From Molanna angustata (lineage: Eukaryota; Arthropoda; Insecta; Trichoptera; Molannidae), in NCBI GenBank assembly GCA_963576475.1, contig OY754980.1:21275822-21339821 (forward strand): a stretch of 64,000 nucleotides of DNA, given 5' to 3'. Shown here piece by piece: positions 12,941-25,234 of the stretch. The notes under the pieces were generated by a model. It ran no database searches and was not told the origin of the DNA. It worked only from the letters and a program-made list of their open reading frames with translations. The translations under genes were made by a program, and so were the position numbers. Within the stretch, counting starts at the first letter, position 1. Each line of letters opens with the position of its first letter.

Positions 12941-13200
12941 ATCACCTAAAACGACAGGAATTTCTAGTTTTATTTAATATACTATCATAATTTATGGAAA
13001 GGAATTGAGACTAGTTTTATTTTTGTATTTATATGTTTTCAATGTACGAGTACGTATATTTAATATTTATGTACTGGCGAGTTTTGTCCATTTCTTCATT
13101 AATAAGATATATATTAAAATTTGTATTATAAATGCATGGTCAATGGTCTAAATAAAATAATTATGAAATTCTAGGAAATGAACTCTAATATTACATATCT

Positions 13201-14051
13201 GTCAACCCCAGTGGCGGCTGGTGACCTTAAATCTTAGAAGGGCTCAAAATTATAAATATACCTAGAAGAGAAATTAACTTACTACAGGAATCAGAAAGCA
13301 GATAGGTGACACAATATTATTTTCGTATATTAAAATTATCAGTTTTCCATAGTTCTTTTGTTTATCAGAAATTAATACGCAAACCATTTATGCTGTATTT
13401 GGTTGGGTTTTAAATAACGTTTGTAATAAAATGCATCGATATATTATAAAATAATTTGTGACAGCTAATGAATTTTGATAGTACAAAATTAAAAAAAAAA
13501 CTTCTGGCAATAGCCGCAAGACTGCTTTCTGATTTTACAAATTTTATGTCATCATTTTTGTTTGCAATATTATGGTATCAATTATGATTTATAGTTTAAA
13601 CTATGTAATATCAATTATTGTTAGCCTCAAGTAATTGCAACTGCTTACCCAACGTTCGACCATCGCAATGTACAACAAAATATGAATGAATGAAAATATA
13701 CTATATTCCTTCGCGGGCACTGCCCCGTTTTGCTCAAAATCGGCATACATTTAGCGCGTACGGCGAGCTGCAGCGGCAGCGAGCGGTCGCGTGAATTGTA
13801 TGGGTTCTCCGGGCACATGTCGAATGTGCCCGAGGGATGAAATATTTCATAGAATCTTGCTTGCTTTACAAAAAAGGTAGGTTTAAATACTTTCGCTAAA
13901 TATACTACAGGCGTAAAACGGCAAAATATTAATTAGAAATATAATGTGTTCTCAAGATTTAATTACATTTATTTTTTGGAATCTTTGGAACAAAGTGTTT
14001 GGGAGGGCTGAGCCCGAGAGCCCTTTAGGAAGAGCCGCCACTGGTCAACCC
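13201..14051. mobile_element. Non-autonomous hAT-like DNA transposon with 8-bp target duplication
   Basis: The element proper is 13209-14043 (835 bp). It begins CAGTGGCGGCT and ends with the exact reverse complement AGCCGCCACTG. Identical 8-bp sequences GTCAACCC flank it at 13201-13208 and 14044-14051. Eight-bp duplications with CAGTG-type termini are characteristic of hAT elements. No transposase frame is visible, so it would depend on an autonomous relative. A GC-rich internal patch lies near 13750-13850. Confidence 0.9.
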
Positions 14052-14912
14052 GTTTATCAGTTATACTTATTAAAGCTACCCAAAAAGAGCACAGAGGGGA
14101 TAAGTCTATTATTAAGTAAGTAGGTACACAATTTTGGAATTTCGCATACCCAAATTTTTTTACGGATTTGATTCGAGTAATAACGCCAGTGTCAGTGAAC
14201 GTGAGGTCGATTTTAGCTTCCAATTCCAAGAATGTATAAAAAAATAACACGAAAAAGATTTAAAATAAATAGTTTTAATATAATGCACATTTAAAACATT
14301 TAATTGATTAAATTATACTTTTTTGGTAAATAACACTCCTTCGAGGTGAATAGCCAGAGAACAAAAAACTTGGTAGGTATTTAGAATTATAAAAAATGTC
14401 AAAAAAAAAACAATTGTTTCATTTTGAACCAAATGTTTGTTTATATTAGTTTTATTATGAAGCAAACCAGGATAGATTCAAATATTTAAGGGATAAAGAA
14501 ATAATTATTTACATGATCTTCAAAAAATAATATGCTGAATTTTTTTGGATACATATCTCTAGTATGAACAAATTTATTATATAGTAAGTAATTTATCAAA
14601 ATATACCCTCATACATTACGTAGCATTGTCACCAACATGGTATCAATTGCATTAATTATTTTTGTAACAAAAATAAAGTAATTGTGTATGCTCAAGCGGG
14701 TATGGCCAGGTGTAAGTATATCGGTATTTATGTAGATAGGTACAATACAAAACAACATGTATTCATGTACACTTATTTTCTTGCTAACTTGAACACGTGG
14801 CTTTTTGAATTATGCAAATGTGCTTGCATACATTACGAAAGCAATAATTTTTAGCATATTAAATTGAAGTAACTCAAAGCAGACAACGAAATATTATTAT
14901 AAAAAATGCATA
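14052..14912. other. AT-rich sequence, nothing recognised
   Basis: No gene, repeat array or transposon end could be supported. Confidence 0.45.
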
Positions 14913-15040
14913 TTCAATCAGCCTTACGGAACCCGCCTTCAAGACCGCTTAAAAGGTGGAGGGATAGCTGGGAGTCCACTTCGCAGGAGGAGCCACTTAA
15001 AAACAGACTTTAAGGTCTATATAAAAGAAGAAGAAGAAAT
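14913..15040 (+). mobile_element. RTE-type LINE 3' fragment with (GAA)n tail
   Basis: A decayed C-terminal coding run (RPLKRWRDSWESTS-like) is followed by an AAAAGAAGAAGAAGAA tail. Confidence 0.65.
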
Positions 15041-15366
15041 TTAATATATTCTGGAACATCAATGAATTTAGGAAATCAAATAAAGTTATGAGTAGGTACA
15101 GTAAAATAAGTAAATTCAAACATGTGTTTGATTCCTATTTACTATAAAGATAGCGTAAATATACCTATTGATGTAGGTAATTTGAATATAAGCTCACTCC
15201 GTTTTCACTGCCCACATAGAAGAAATAGAAACCATTCTGTCTTTTACATTGAATCATCTAGAACAAACTATTTTTTGTAACCTATTTTTTGCTATTCACA
15301 TGTGAAATGTTAGATGTAAAATTGGGCAAATATTTTATAGATTTTTAATTATCTCAATAGAGACGA

Positions 15367-15493
15367 AGAATTTCAGTATTACAATATATAGAACTTTCAA
15401 AATTGAATTGATAGGGATCTCATTAAAAAGGCATAATTGGTGAACGTTGCGCAAGCGCATAAAGTGATCACGTAAACCAGCCGATGACAGGTC
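15367..15493 (-). repeat. Dispersed repeat, copy 2 of an inverted pair
   Basis: Reverse-complement match to 5-131 over the full 127 bp with one mismatch (ATCAATTC versus AACAATTC). No ORF or transposon terminus recognised at either edge. Confidence 0.7.
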
Positions 15494-15734
15494 CTAAGCC
15501 CTGTAGGTGCCTTGATTTCCCGGTTCTCCTACAGTAAATATTCCAACTTCGTCACTATTGAGATAATTAAAAATCTGTTAAAAAATATCTTTGACTCCCG
15601 ACAGGGAAAAAAAATCCAATGTTTGCGCATATGCAATAATAAAAATATTCGAAATATTTTATACTTTGAAGTGCATTTTTATTTATGTTGCATTGATTTT
15701 TTTTCTGGAGTCCGATTATTTTTACGCTTGAGAC

Positions 15735-15975
15735 ACCGGCTTAGTGCTTCCACTCTTTTCTATTGTTGTTTTCGAGTGTCCCGTAAAAGTCGGGTAATCG
15801 AAAATACAACAGGCAACAATAACATCTCACATAGTTCAGCTATGTGGTTTACCGCGAGACGATGAGATTGGTGTGTGGGTATATACGTATGTGTTGTGCT
15901 CCCTTTTATAAGTTAATGCAAACCCGCACACCTGTTGCTGGTTACCTCACATTGAAGATATGCCGTGATGATTTT
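15735..15975 (+). mobile_element. (TGAA)n-tailed repeat, tail lost
   Basis: Shares 'agtgcttccactcttttcta', 'gtgtcccgtaa', 'gggtaatcgaaaatacaac' and 'gcacacctgttgctggtta' blocks with the copies at 19488 and 22525. It stops near ATGCCGTGATG without the TGAA run. Confidence 0.65.
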
Positions 15976-16440
15976 TTGGCTTTTATGTGTTTACTGTTAA
16001 AAAAATATGTATGTTAACAATTATAATTACCGCCCAGTTTTAACAATTACAGGTAAAAATAATAATAGTAGGTACACAAATTAAAAAGATGAATAAGGAC
16101 AAAAAAGAAAAATATATTTATAAAATGAATCATAAAATAGAGGTGTAGTGAACCTTGATGTATTTTTTCTATGCAAAATAATGTTTATCTTTGCCTTATC
16201 GTTGCAGCTGTTAGGTTGGCGACCTGGTCGGTATCTAAGAGAAGGGCTTGTGCTCCTGTCATGGTGCCCCCCATATATGTCCAAGGTACAGGGGTAGGTA
16301 CCTTTATCAAAGGTACGGCACACACACACCTGCCAGATTAATCACTCACAACCAATCACATAGACCAAAGGTAAGGGGGGTTATCACTAGTGAATGTTTT
16401 TTTTAATTAAATCGAATCATTTTAATTTATTTAAATTATC

Positions 16441-16795
16441 ACAGCAAATCCCACAATATGGGGTAGCCACAGATAGGTGTGCGGGTGTTCGCTACTTTAT
16501 AATAGGAACATCAGTCTCGTCTCATCCAAAAAGGCACTACATTAAGAATGGGTGATGTACCTCATTGCTGAACTATGTGAAATGTTATTTTGCTTCAATT
16601 TTGTATTTTTACTGTATTTTCGATTACCCGGCTCTTACGGGAGACCGGAAAAATATAATAATCAAAATGAGTGGAAGTACTATTCTGAGCCGGTGATTCA
16701 CAGCTTACAATCATTTATATATGCTGACAAAACGTTGCAACATAAACTGATTGTTAGCATTTCCTCAGAATAGACTGTGACTGTTATATTAATAA
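16441..16795 (-). mobile_element. (TGAA)n-tailed repeat, inverted copy
   Basis: Reverse-oriented relative of the same family, with the blocks CCCACAATATGGGGTA, CATCAGTCTCGTCTCATC, GATTACCCGGCTCTTACGGG and GAGTGGAAGTACTATTCTGA in order. A small ORF in it (16552-16773 plus) has no known domain and is fragmentary between copies. Confidence 0.6.
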
Positions 16796-16814
16796 AATCG
16801 ACGAAGTTTTCTCT

Positions 16815-16995
16815 CTTTTTTCCTTAGCTTGCATCCCACATGGTGGTGGGGTTTGCTCTCCTCACTGCGCTCCTCCACTTCGCCCTATCCTGAGCATCGT
16901 CCATAGAGACATCACATTCCTGCATGTCCTCAGCCACCAGGCCTTTCCATCGTTTTTTGGGACGCCCTCTGGATCTTTTGCCAGACACTCAATGG
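16815..16995 (-). mobile_element. LINE C-terminal coding fragment
   Basis: Minus-strand reading gives an RGRPKKRWKGLVAEDMQECD-type run followed by DRAKWRSAVRRANP-like sequence. This is the classic C-terminal segment of RTE-type LINE ORFs. 5'-truncated, non-functional. Confidence 0.65.
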
Positions 16996-17019
16996 TCCAG
17001 TGCAGTGTTTCCTATATAT

Positions 17020-17128
17020 TCTGGCGCAATTCGAAAACACAATTAAAAATTGTGTCTCCACCGGGAATCGAACCCGGGACCCTTGGATCAGCAGTCAGAT
17101 ATCCAACCAACTGAGCCACGAAGGCGGA
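17020..17128 (-). mobile_element. tRNA-derived SINE (family S1), truncated
   Basis: Minus strand starts GTCCGCCTTCGTGGCTCAGT and carries the B-box GGTTCGATTCC plus the CGGTGGAGACACAATT junction. The body is cut short. Confidence 0.7.
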
Positions 17129-17296
17129 CAATATAAATGATGTCTATAATTAAAAGTAAACCACTTTTTGATTCTACATTAATTTTATTACGTGCGATAG
17201 GTCTATTTCGCCTTGTTAGGGCATTTACTAGCTTATGACTATTTTTACTTATATTTATAGATTAATTATGTAGGAGGAGCTTACAGGTTCTTGTGA

Positions 17297-17556
17297 TTGG
17301 TAATTTAAAACTATTGATATTATACAATGCAAAAATTATATAAATTATATTCTTTTATCTATATATTAAATAAATATAAAATTAAATAAATTTTATTCTA
17401 TTATAATATTTTTAAGAAAAATACGGAAAACTCCTGGTAATTTAAATCTATTGATATTATACAATGCAAAAATTATATAAATTATATTCTATTATCTATA
17501 TACTAAATAAATTTTATTCCATAATATTATTTTTAAGAAAAATACGGAAAACTCCG
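17297..17556. repeat. Tandem duplication, about 130 bp x 2
   Basis: Two adjacent copies (about 17297-17434 and 17436-17556) each run from 'ctattgatattatacaatgc' to 'aagaaaaatacggaaaactc', with a short deletion in the second. Confidence 0.8.
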
Positions 17557-18089
17557 CTCATCATTCCTATGATCTGAAACAGACTGCTCATAACATTATT
17601 TTTTCTTACAAATCTGTTTGAATTGAGACGACCTATGAAATAGTCAGGCTGATTGTATTCGAAAAGAAGTGTTTAATAAGTTAAAACATAAACTTTAATG
17701 ACCACACTGACATTTTTGTTGTATCCAAATGTATGTCCAAAGAGGTAATTAAAAAAAAAAATCACAGATACAACCTATAAGAACCTGGGTATGTTTGGAA
17801 TGCGTTTTTCAGGAAGTGATTTGAATGATTTTTAACACGCCATTCTTGTGAATTCAAAATTATACTTTATACTTCATAATATGTTTTTAAACATTCAAAG
17901 ATTTTTATATTTTGTTACTTTTATCTCTATCATAATCTTATCTCTAAGCACGTCATGGGAAATAATGATTAGGTCTTTATGTATAAAACAAGAATGTAAA
18001 TGTGTGATGTGTAATTGGGTTTTTCTCCTAATAAATAAATTTATGAACAAACAAAAAAAAATATATAAATAAATCTAATAAATTAATTA
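17557..18089. other. AT-rich sequence, nothing recognised
   Basis: No supported gene. The 74-aa ORF at 17848-18072 is AT-driven and lacks family features. Confidence 0.4.
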
Positions 18090-18445
18090 AACCAGAGCCG
18101 ACACCACGAGAACCAAGAGTCTCTTGCGAACCACCGAAATGAAAACTCTCCGCCCCATAGCAGGTTTAACCATCCAAGACAGAGTACGAGACTCCGAAAT
18201 TCGGAGGATCTGCGATGCCGAGGATGTCGTGCGATGGGGTAGAAAAAGAAGACGTTACTGGAGAGATCACGTCGAAAGAGCGGATTCAGTGAGAGTGGTG
18301 TAAATAGCGGCAGACGAGATACCGTCAACCAGCAGACCCCCTAGACGACGCCAAAGAGATGGAAGAACAGCTGGACATCCGCGTCCCAGGAGTGAATCCG
18401 AGAATAAACAGTACCCAGTAACAGAACAAGCAGAAGAAGAAATAA
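18090..18445 (+). mobile_element. RTE-type LINE 3' fragment
   Basis: The + strand translation, broken by at least one stop, reads RTKSLLRTTEMKTLRPIAG-like, then RVRDSEIRR...RYWRDHVERAD and RPPRRRQRDGRTAG. This is the C-terminal region downstream of the reverse transcriptase in RTE-type LINEs. It ends in an AGAAGAAGAAATAAAT tail. Confidence 0.7.
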
Positions 18446-19487
18446 ATAAATTAATTATTTAATAAATAAATACAAAAAATAAGGCAATGAAAGTAGATGC
18501 ATATTAATATGAAGATATATAAATCATGTATAGCAAAAGATAATGTAATATATTAACAATTTTATTGTAACTGTAAATATTTGTTTGTTTATGTATTCTT
18601 TATATTTTATTCTTTTCTAATTTTCTGTTCACAATCAAATACAAATGATGCACATTGGCACCATTTGTTGAAGTAATTAGTGTTTATGGTATGTAACCAA
18701 CATATAAAAATTAAAAATAGACAGTACCTACATTATGGGGAGAAGTGAGGAAAGGAGGAGACAAGTATTGAATAAGAATAAAGAATTAAGCGTTATTTGC
18801 AAGAAGATAATGCTTCATATTTATTTTGAAAGCGGAAAGTGTTAATGAAGCAAGCGATAATATGTCGGACTGCTTGAACGGTGAAAGTTGTTGAGAAGTT
18901 GAAATTTATTTTTAAAGATTTTTATATGAAAGCAGTTGTTTTTATAATTCTATTAAAGAAGCATGAATTTTTATATATTACCAACATATATCATTTTATT
19001 ATAAGAAGCTATTCAATCTTATTATTAAAATTATCCGCAGTGACAATCCAAAGTTACTGGTAGGTGAATGAACATCGTGAATAAAAGCAATTTTTTGTCT
19101 TCATAATAATATGAGAGACCCCCCTTTTAGTAACGAATGAAAATACAATTTTACACAGTTGATGCAGCCTGTGAAATGTTTTGGCATGCGCCGTGTCATA
19201 GTGCGCACGACACGGCACGTGACTTGCACATGCGCACATACACACGTGCATATTCATACACACTCGCACACTATATTCAATGTTCGCACCTTTATACATA
19301 AGTGCATAATATTTTTGATACACCTATGTATATGTCGATGGTACAGTGGTACTGTAACTCTGAACGTTTGGATTTGTGAACCCGAATTATTAGCTATACA
19401 CACATTTATATTCTGTAGCTGCTTGTATTACTTAATGAATAAATAAATAAATAAATAAATTATAATGTAAATAAATAAATTATAAAT
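18446..19487. other. AT-rich sequence with a purine-pyrimidine alternating patch
   Basis: About 19185-19275 is rich in CGCACACG/TGCACATGCGCACA-type alternating tracts. Nothing else is recognised; ORFs on both strands there are by-products of the simple sequence. Confidence 0.4.
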
Positions 19488-19765
19488 AGTGCTTCCATTC
19501 TTTTAAATCATTGTTTTCGAGTGTCCCGTAAGAGCCGGGTAATCGAAAATACAACAGGCAACAATAACATCTCACATAGTTCAGCAATGAGGTTCACCAC
19601 CCATTCTGAATGTAGTGCCTTTTTTGGTGAAATGAGACTGGTGTGTGGGTATACATAGCTGTGTTGTTCTCCCTTTTATAAGGCAATGCACATCCGCACA
19701 CCTTTCGCTGGTTACCCCACATTGTGGGATATGCCGTGATGGTATGAATGAATGAATGAATGAAT
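19488..19765 (+). mobile_element. (TGAA)n-tailed repeat, near-complete copy
   Basis: Starts 'tagtgcttccattctttt', runs through GTGTCCCGTAAGAGCCGGGT and GCACATCCGCACACCTTTCG and ends GCCGTGATGGTATGAATGAA with four or more GAAT units. The simple-repeat 3' tail argues for a SINE or a non-autonomous LINE derivative mobilised by reverse transcription. Confidence 0.7.
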
Positions 19766-20015
19766 CGAACTGTTCCACTAACGAACTGAGTGAAAAATAT
19801 GATTAAAAACCTTAAAAATAGATTAAAATCGAAAAGAAGAATATATGAGAAGAGTTTATGGAACGATTAGAACTATTATTATTATTTTTTATTACATATA
19901 CCAAGAATTACATTTTATATAAGCAACATTGCAAATAAATTGGGTTGGTTTGGACCACCTCACTAGGCCAGGCCTGTTCCGAGGTGGTAGACTAGTTACA
20001 TAATATTAATTACTA

Positions 20016-20887
20016 AGGCCCGAATTATAGATTCGTTCTCCAGCTTGAGACTGGTCTTGAGAACACGTTCTCAACCAAAATGGTATTAAAGAAACAAAAG
20101 TCACTGAGCTTGATCTCAAGACCGGTCTCGAAATGTATAGAAGAGTTGAAATTGCTTCGAGACAGCTATCCCGCTGTCTTGAGAACGGTCTCAATGAGAA
20201 AGAAGGAGACAGCGCTTTACACGAAAAAGAGACGCATATAGACATGGACGAATTTCGCATTATTGCTATTTTGACGTTTACATTGTTAGCGGTACTAAAA
20301 TGGATCGAGAATCTTATTTAGAACCTTCTGGGAGTAATTAACGTGCAATCATTCATAAATTAATCATGTGAATTAAATTTTGTAACATTTCATAAAATTT
20401 CCGGTACATCCAGTAAATATCATGTTGTTATTCTATGCATGTCGTATCATATTTTGAAATGGCTGCCTTTGTAGGTACACATATTCCCATAATATGATAT
20501 ATGATAGATAAAAGAAGAAGTATTTGATTTCCTCTTTCAAATAAAATGTCTGACATTTTCACTATTTAATCACGTATCATACCTAATATTATGATGCATA
20601 AATTTCTCTACACTTTCGAAGATTACCGAGACAACGAATTGTCAAAATATCTATAAATAGATATTCCAACTCATTGCTACCAACATAACAACGCTGAAAT
20701 TATTGCCATTCACAAGAAAAAGTACTTATTTATAGAGCTGCATCCACATTTTTTTCGAGTACACTTTCTCGAATGACACGGCGTGCGTATTTTACTTTTA
20801 ATACGGATTTTCGAGCATGATCTCAAGATGGTCTTGAGATGACACATTTGGAGAACGGTCTTGAGAATTATTCTATAATTTGGGCCT
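20016..20887. mobile_element. TIR element (872 bp), superfamily unclear
   Basis: The ends are inverted copies: left AGGCCCGAATTATAGA, right the complement of AGGCCCAAATTATAGA. Further inside, TCTTGAGAACG-type blocks recur near both ends. A 62-aa ORF (20133-20321) has no recognisable domain. No convincing target duplication was found, so PIF/Harbinger or other families remain possible. Confidence 0.6.
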
Positions 20888-22259
20888 AACAATATAGTCT
20901 GTATAGCATTATCTCTCAATGAGTTTTTGTCTCGTCCGTAGTGAGGAGAAAGCTGCGTAGTCGTGGGGGTTACTATATTTCTTCCAGTTACTATGAAATT
21001 TACGTTAAGAATACGTTAAGAATACCATGGTGGATAATTTGGGTTATTGTTAAAAGCACGTGTAGGAACCATGTCATTTATAATGCTATTGACAACATCG
21101 TAAAACTTTTGTGTGGTATTTTCCAAGTCGAGATGCGAAAAAATGTTTTCAATGCTGAGCAAATTTCAGGGTAGTTTGCACGAGAAAATAATTTGACTTC
21201 AACTGGAGCAGAAATAGTTTTAAATTTACATGGTAAAGCAATGTCAATTTTCAATGAAACATGGTGCAAATCTTCGGTTATCAGTGGCATATCACATCGC
21301 GTTATTTTACATGGGTTATTACTTATGATTTATGTCAATAATTGTATTATTTATATTGAAGCAAGGATTATATGGATACATATTATCAAGAGCTAAAAAT
21401 TCAATTAACATTGTACTATTTAATTTTTTCGATAAATCTAAAATGATTAAATTACAGCTAAACGTATTTTTTTGCTTTATATTATAATAATGATGTGTCC
21501 AAAGTACAAGTCAAAGTTTGATAGGTGTCGGTAAAGGACATCAATTAGGGAAGGAATGTTATATTATTATGTGTGTGGAAGTGAGACTATAATGTAAGAT
21601 AATTGTTGGTAGCGCATGCTTTGGCGGGGAGACACAGAGTGTCAAATCACCCCCAATAGTACATATACTAACCAACCAACATACATAGGTACTACATATT
21701 ATTATATCACTTCCCTCCAGTCATGTAACCAATCGGTTGCCCCATTATAAGGAATTTCATATTGACCATATGTCAGGAATTCCAATCACGGCCCAACATC
21801 AGGTACTTCCGGATTTTAATGAAACTTTGATTCACGTACTCACAAAGTCGAAACTAAAAAAAGTGACACAGTTGTGCGTTTGGCCGTAAATATTGAAATT
21901 TTGTTTCAGATATTATATAAAAAAATATTACCATACATTTAAAAAAAGACAAAATCGTTTACAATGTAACAGAACATAATTGGAAAACGACTCATTGGAA
22001 TCTGGGTGCTCACGATTCCACAGACAAACATGACATTCGGACCTATTTAATTTAGTTATATAAAATAAAAATAAAATAAATCCTATAAATAAAAATAAAG
22101 ATGATAAAAAATTTAAAAACTAAAGAAAATAATTGAATAATGGATTAGAATCAAAGACATAATCTACTGCGGAAACATAAAATGTAATAATTGAAAAATT
22201 AAAAAAAAATAATGTAGGTATTCTGTGCGTGTAATGGGAATTAATTTTCTAACACTTTG
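20888..22259. other. AT-rich sequence, nothing recognised
   Basis: Short ORFs at 20941-21396 lack domain features. No transposon termini seen. Confidence 0.4.
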
Positions 22260-22485
22260 AGGCTATCCATGACAAATTTATAAATCAGTACTCGATCGAA
22301 CCTTAATTTTACTCTACATTAAATCATAAAAAATGCTAAGTTCGAAGTTTAGTAGGAAATTGTCATTAATTTTTGTATATATTTATATAATGAATCAAAT
22401 AATTTTAACCTCAAAGATTTTTTAAATCTAAAGCTGATCTTAATCTTATTTAATCAACTTTATGAGTAGCCCTGCAGGTATAGGC
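22260..22485 (+). repeat. Dispersed repeat D, uninterrupted copy
   Basis: Matches the sequence flanking the TIR element at 37830-38971: blocks 'aaatcagtactcg', 'ctctacatt', 'gaaattgtcattaat', 'ttaacctcaaag' and 'tgagtagccct' occur in the same order but without the roughly 1.1-kb insertion. It is the paralogous empty site. Confidence 0.65.
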
Positions 22486-22524
22486 ATATTTATATTATTT
22501 TTAATTGTAAATTTTTTATCGGCT

Positions 22525-22812
22525 TAGAATAGTGCTTCCACTCTTTTCTATTATTGTTTTCGAGTGTCCCGTAAGAGCCGGGTAATCGAAAATACAACAG
22601 GCAACAATAACATCTCACATAGTTCAGCAATGAGGTTCACCATCACACATTCTGAATATAGCGCCTTTTTAGATGATACGAGACTGGTGTGTGGGTATAT
22701 ACAGATATGTTGTGCTCTCTTTTATAAGGCAATGCACACCCGCACATCTTTCGCTGGTTACCCCACATTGTGGGATATGCCGTGATGGTATGAATGAATG
22801 AATGAATGAATT
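22525..22812 (+). mobile_element. (TGAA)n-tailed repeat, near-complete copy
   Basis: Same start, internal blocks and tail as 19488-19765, ending in four GAAT units. With 19488 it delimits a unit of roughly 280 bp. Confidence 0.7.
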
Positions 22813-22967
22813 TTTTATTTTATATTTTGATTCTTTTTGATAAAAAAAACACTTCTGTCACGACATTCTTCGATTCATAATATTCGTCGCTTTATTAGCT
22901 TCGCAAGGTTTGTATCTCCTTCTTTTAAATTATCATTGTCATAGACATGGTTAATGTTTATGGACAA

Positions 22968-22996
22968 GGTCATGGTCATGGGCCATGACCATGACC
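22968..22996. repeat. Short perfect palindrome of ATGACC hexamers
   Basis: The 14-bp arms GGTCATGGTCATGG and its complement are separated by one base. Likely a small simple-sequence inversion. Confidence 0.6.
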
Positions 22997-23267
22997 ATCC
23001 TCTATCTCTGTTTCTGATCATTCGTATATTACATTTTTAAGCGTTTGTTTTCATTCTTGAATCCAAATCATTCTTCTCTATCGTCAATTATACATTTTTT
23101 GTAATAGGACACCTACAAACGAATTCTTCGTATTGATTTTTATTATTTTGAATGTCCCATATCGTTTTAATATTTTACAAAGTAATTCTATTGCTTTGGA
23201 ACAGGCTTTTTGCCTAGTGAGGTAATATATCCAAGTACCTAATATTGATATATTTTTTTATTTTGTA

Positions 23268-23952
23268 TTAAGGGGGGGACTGCTGCCAACGTACCTATTT
23301 TTCAATTTGATATACCATCATTATTTCTTATCAAATCGTTTTGAAAAAAAATAATTTAGATAGTTTAAATATATATAAACAAAAATATATCTTAACTTTT
23401 TGATAATGTTCTGTATAAATTCTTGTAGAAAAATAATGCATACCCCGATTTTCAACGTTTATGATATATTTTTAATAAACTATAAGGCGTAGAGTAATAT
23501 ATATCTTTTTAAATTAAAGAAGACAAAAATATCTAGAAAAATATGATGTGGCGTTGCATTAATGCTTCAGGTTTAGTAAATAAACCTAAAAAACATTTAT
23601 TTTCCATTCAGCGCCATTGCGTAATAAAAGTTTTTTTGGTTTATTTACTTAACCTGATGCGTTAATGCAACGTCATATCATATTTTCCCAGGTATTTTGT
23701 TCTTCTTTAATTTATAAAAAAAATATTGCTCTATACCTTATATTTTTTTAGAAATTTAAGATAAATGTCTAAAATCGGGGTATGCTTATTATTTTCCTAC
23801 AAGAATATATACAGAACAAAATCAAAAAGTTAAGGTATATTTCTCTTTATTAATATCCAAACTAACTAGGTTATTTTTTATGATTTGTTTAGTAATAATG
23901 ATGGTATTTCAAATTGAAAAAATAGGTACGTTGGCACCAGTCACCCTCTTAA
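23268..23952. mobile_element. piggyBac-like foldback MITE flanked by TTAA
   Basis: TTAA at 23268-23271 and again at 23949-23952 flank a 677-bp element with inverted ends GGGGGGGACTGCTGCCAACG and GAGGGTGACTGGTGCCAACG (right end read in complement). The match continues inward (GTACCTATTTTTCAATTTGA, TACCCCGATTTT, GCATTAATGC-region blocks), so nearly the whole element is one imperfect hairpin of roughly 300-bp arms. TTAA target duplication is the hallmark of piggyBac. No transposase ORF. Confidence 0.8.
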
Positions 23953-25234
23953 TATTGTTATCTAATTATGGTTATGTAATTCTTTTTTATTTGGAAATAA
24001 AAAAAATAAAAACTTTAATATATTTGTGATTTATCGAATAAGCAAGACATTTTTTTTAAATTCAAGTATAAAGTAAAAATATTCACGGATCAGCAAGATT
24101 GAAAAGTTGCACAAGAAACACCATTGAGATCTTGATATAATGAAGATATAGATGGGTGATGGGTCTTTAGTATCCATTTTTTGATTCAAAATTAATAAGT
24201 AATATATTCTACTTATTGCTTTTGATATTCTTTGATGTATTGAAATCTATCAAGTCGATTAAATAATACCGAATACGGTACGTCATTAGTAACAGACCAA
24301 TCAAAAACCCAATAGGGTCCATTTTATAATTTACCGCATCAATTACCGAGCATTTAATTATAATAGTTTACGCGGTGTGGCAACAAATTGATATTTTAAT
24401 GATCCCAAAAAAACTGTTTCTACATAAATGATGTTTGGGTCCGAACACGCGGCTCGCATTGCTATGGGAAAAAATAATTTTGTACCCAAGGGTGGGTGTT
24501 ATGTAGGTAGGTACATTCCACCCCTTCGTCGGATGCAACACAAAGTACATACTATTACACCCTCGTCGCCAACCCCTAAAATCCGACGCCACAAGCGTTC
24601 GGAGCAGATTCGGAAAGACCGTTACAAAATTTCATGAGGACGGGTGGGAAATAAAATCTGAATGTAATAAGTTATATTTGCAGATGTGTTCATGCGAAGA
24701 AAAGACCAAGCCACAAACATTACCTTCAGAATTTTTTTGCATCTTTTATTTTTTAACGTATAAATTTTTACTGTATAATTATTCTATAACCCTTGGGTGA
24801 TAGATAATTTTTTGTCAGTTGAAATTATGTAGTGCAGAGGAAGACGTACCAAATAAAACTAGAAGATTTGTATATTCTAGTGATATTTTACCTACAACCA
24901 AAAGACTTGAATTGAAGAAGGAATTGAATACAAATAACTGGAAGAAATTACCATCCAGCAATATAATCGCTACATGTATTGCTGTAAGGGATTTCATTTA
25001 TATCTATTAAATTAATAGTAATTATAAAAACACGAAATTGCTCTCCGACACTGGCGTTGACCTGGTGGAGTGTGGTATCCAGAAATCATCGCAAAACCAA
25101 TAAAAGAAAATACATATTAATAAAAGAACAAGAGTAAAAAATATGTACCTACACTTCAGCACCCAGAACATGCCTAGAGGAATGGAAACATCCATATTTG
25201 ATAATAATATTTTGTATTTTATTTCTTTTTTATA
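23953..25234. other. Unassigned sequence with one possible orphan exon
   Basis: About 24370-24640 is less AT-rich. A 63-codon ORF at 24819-25010 has a balanced, charged composition (RFVYSSDILPTTKRLELKK) unlike the surrounding chance ORFs and could be a decayed exon of a transposon or gene. I do not recognise it, and its splice signals are weak. Confidence 0.25.

Noticed and set aside
22968..22996. Palindrome as a transcription-factor operator
   Set aside because: Built of repeated ATGACC hexamers with no gene nearby; simple-sequence origin is more likely.
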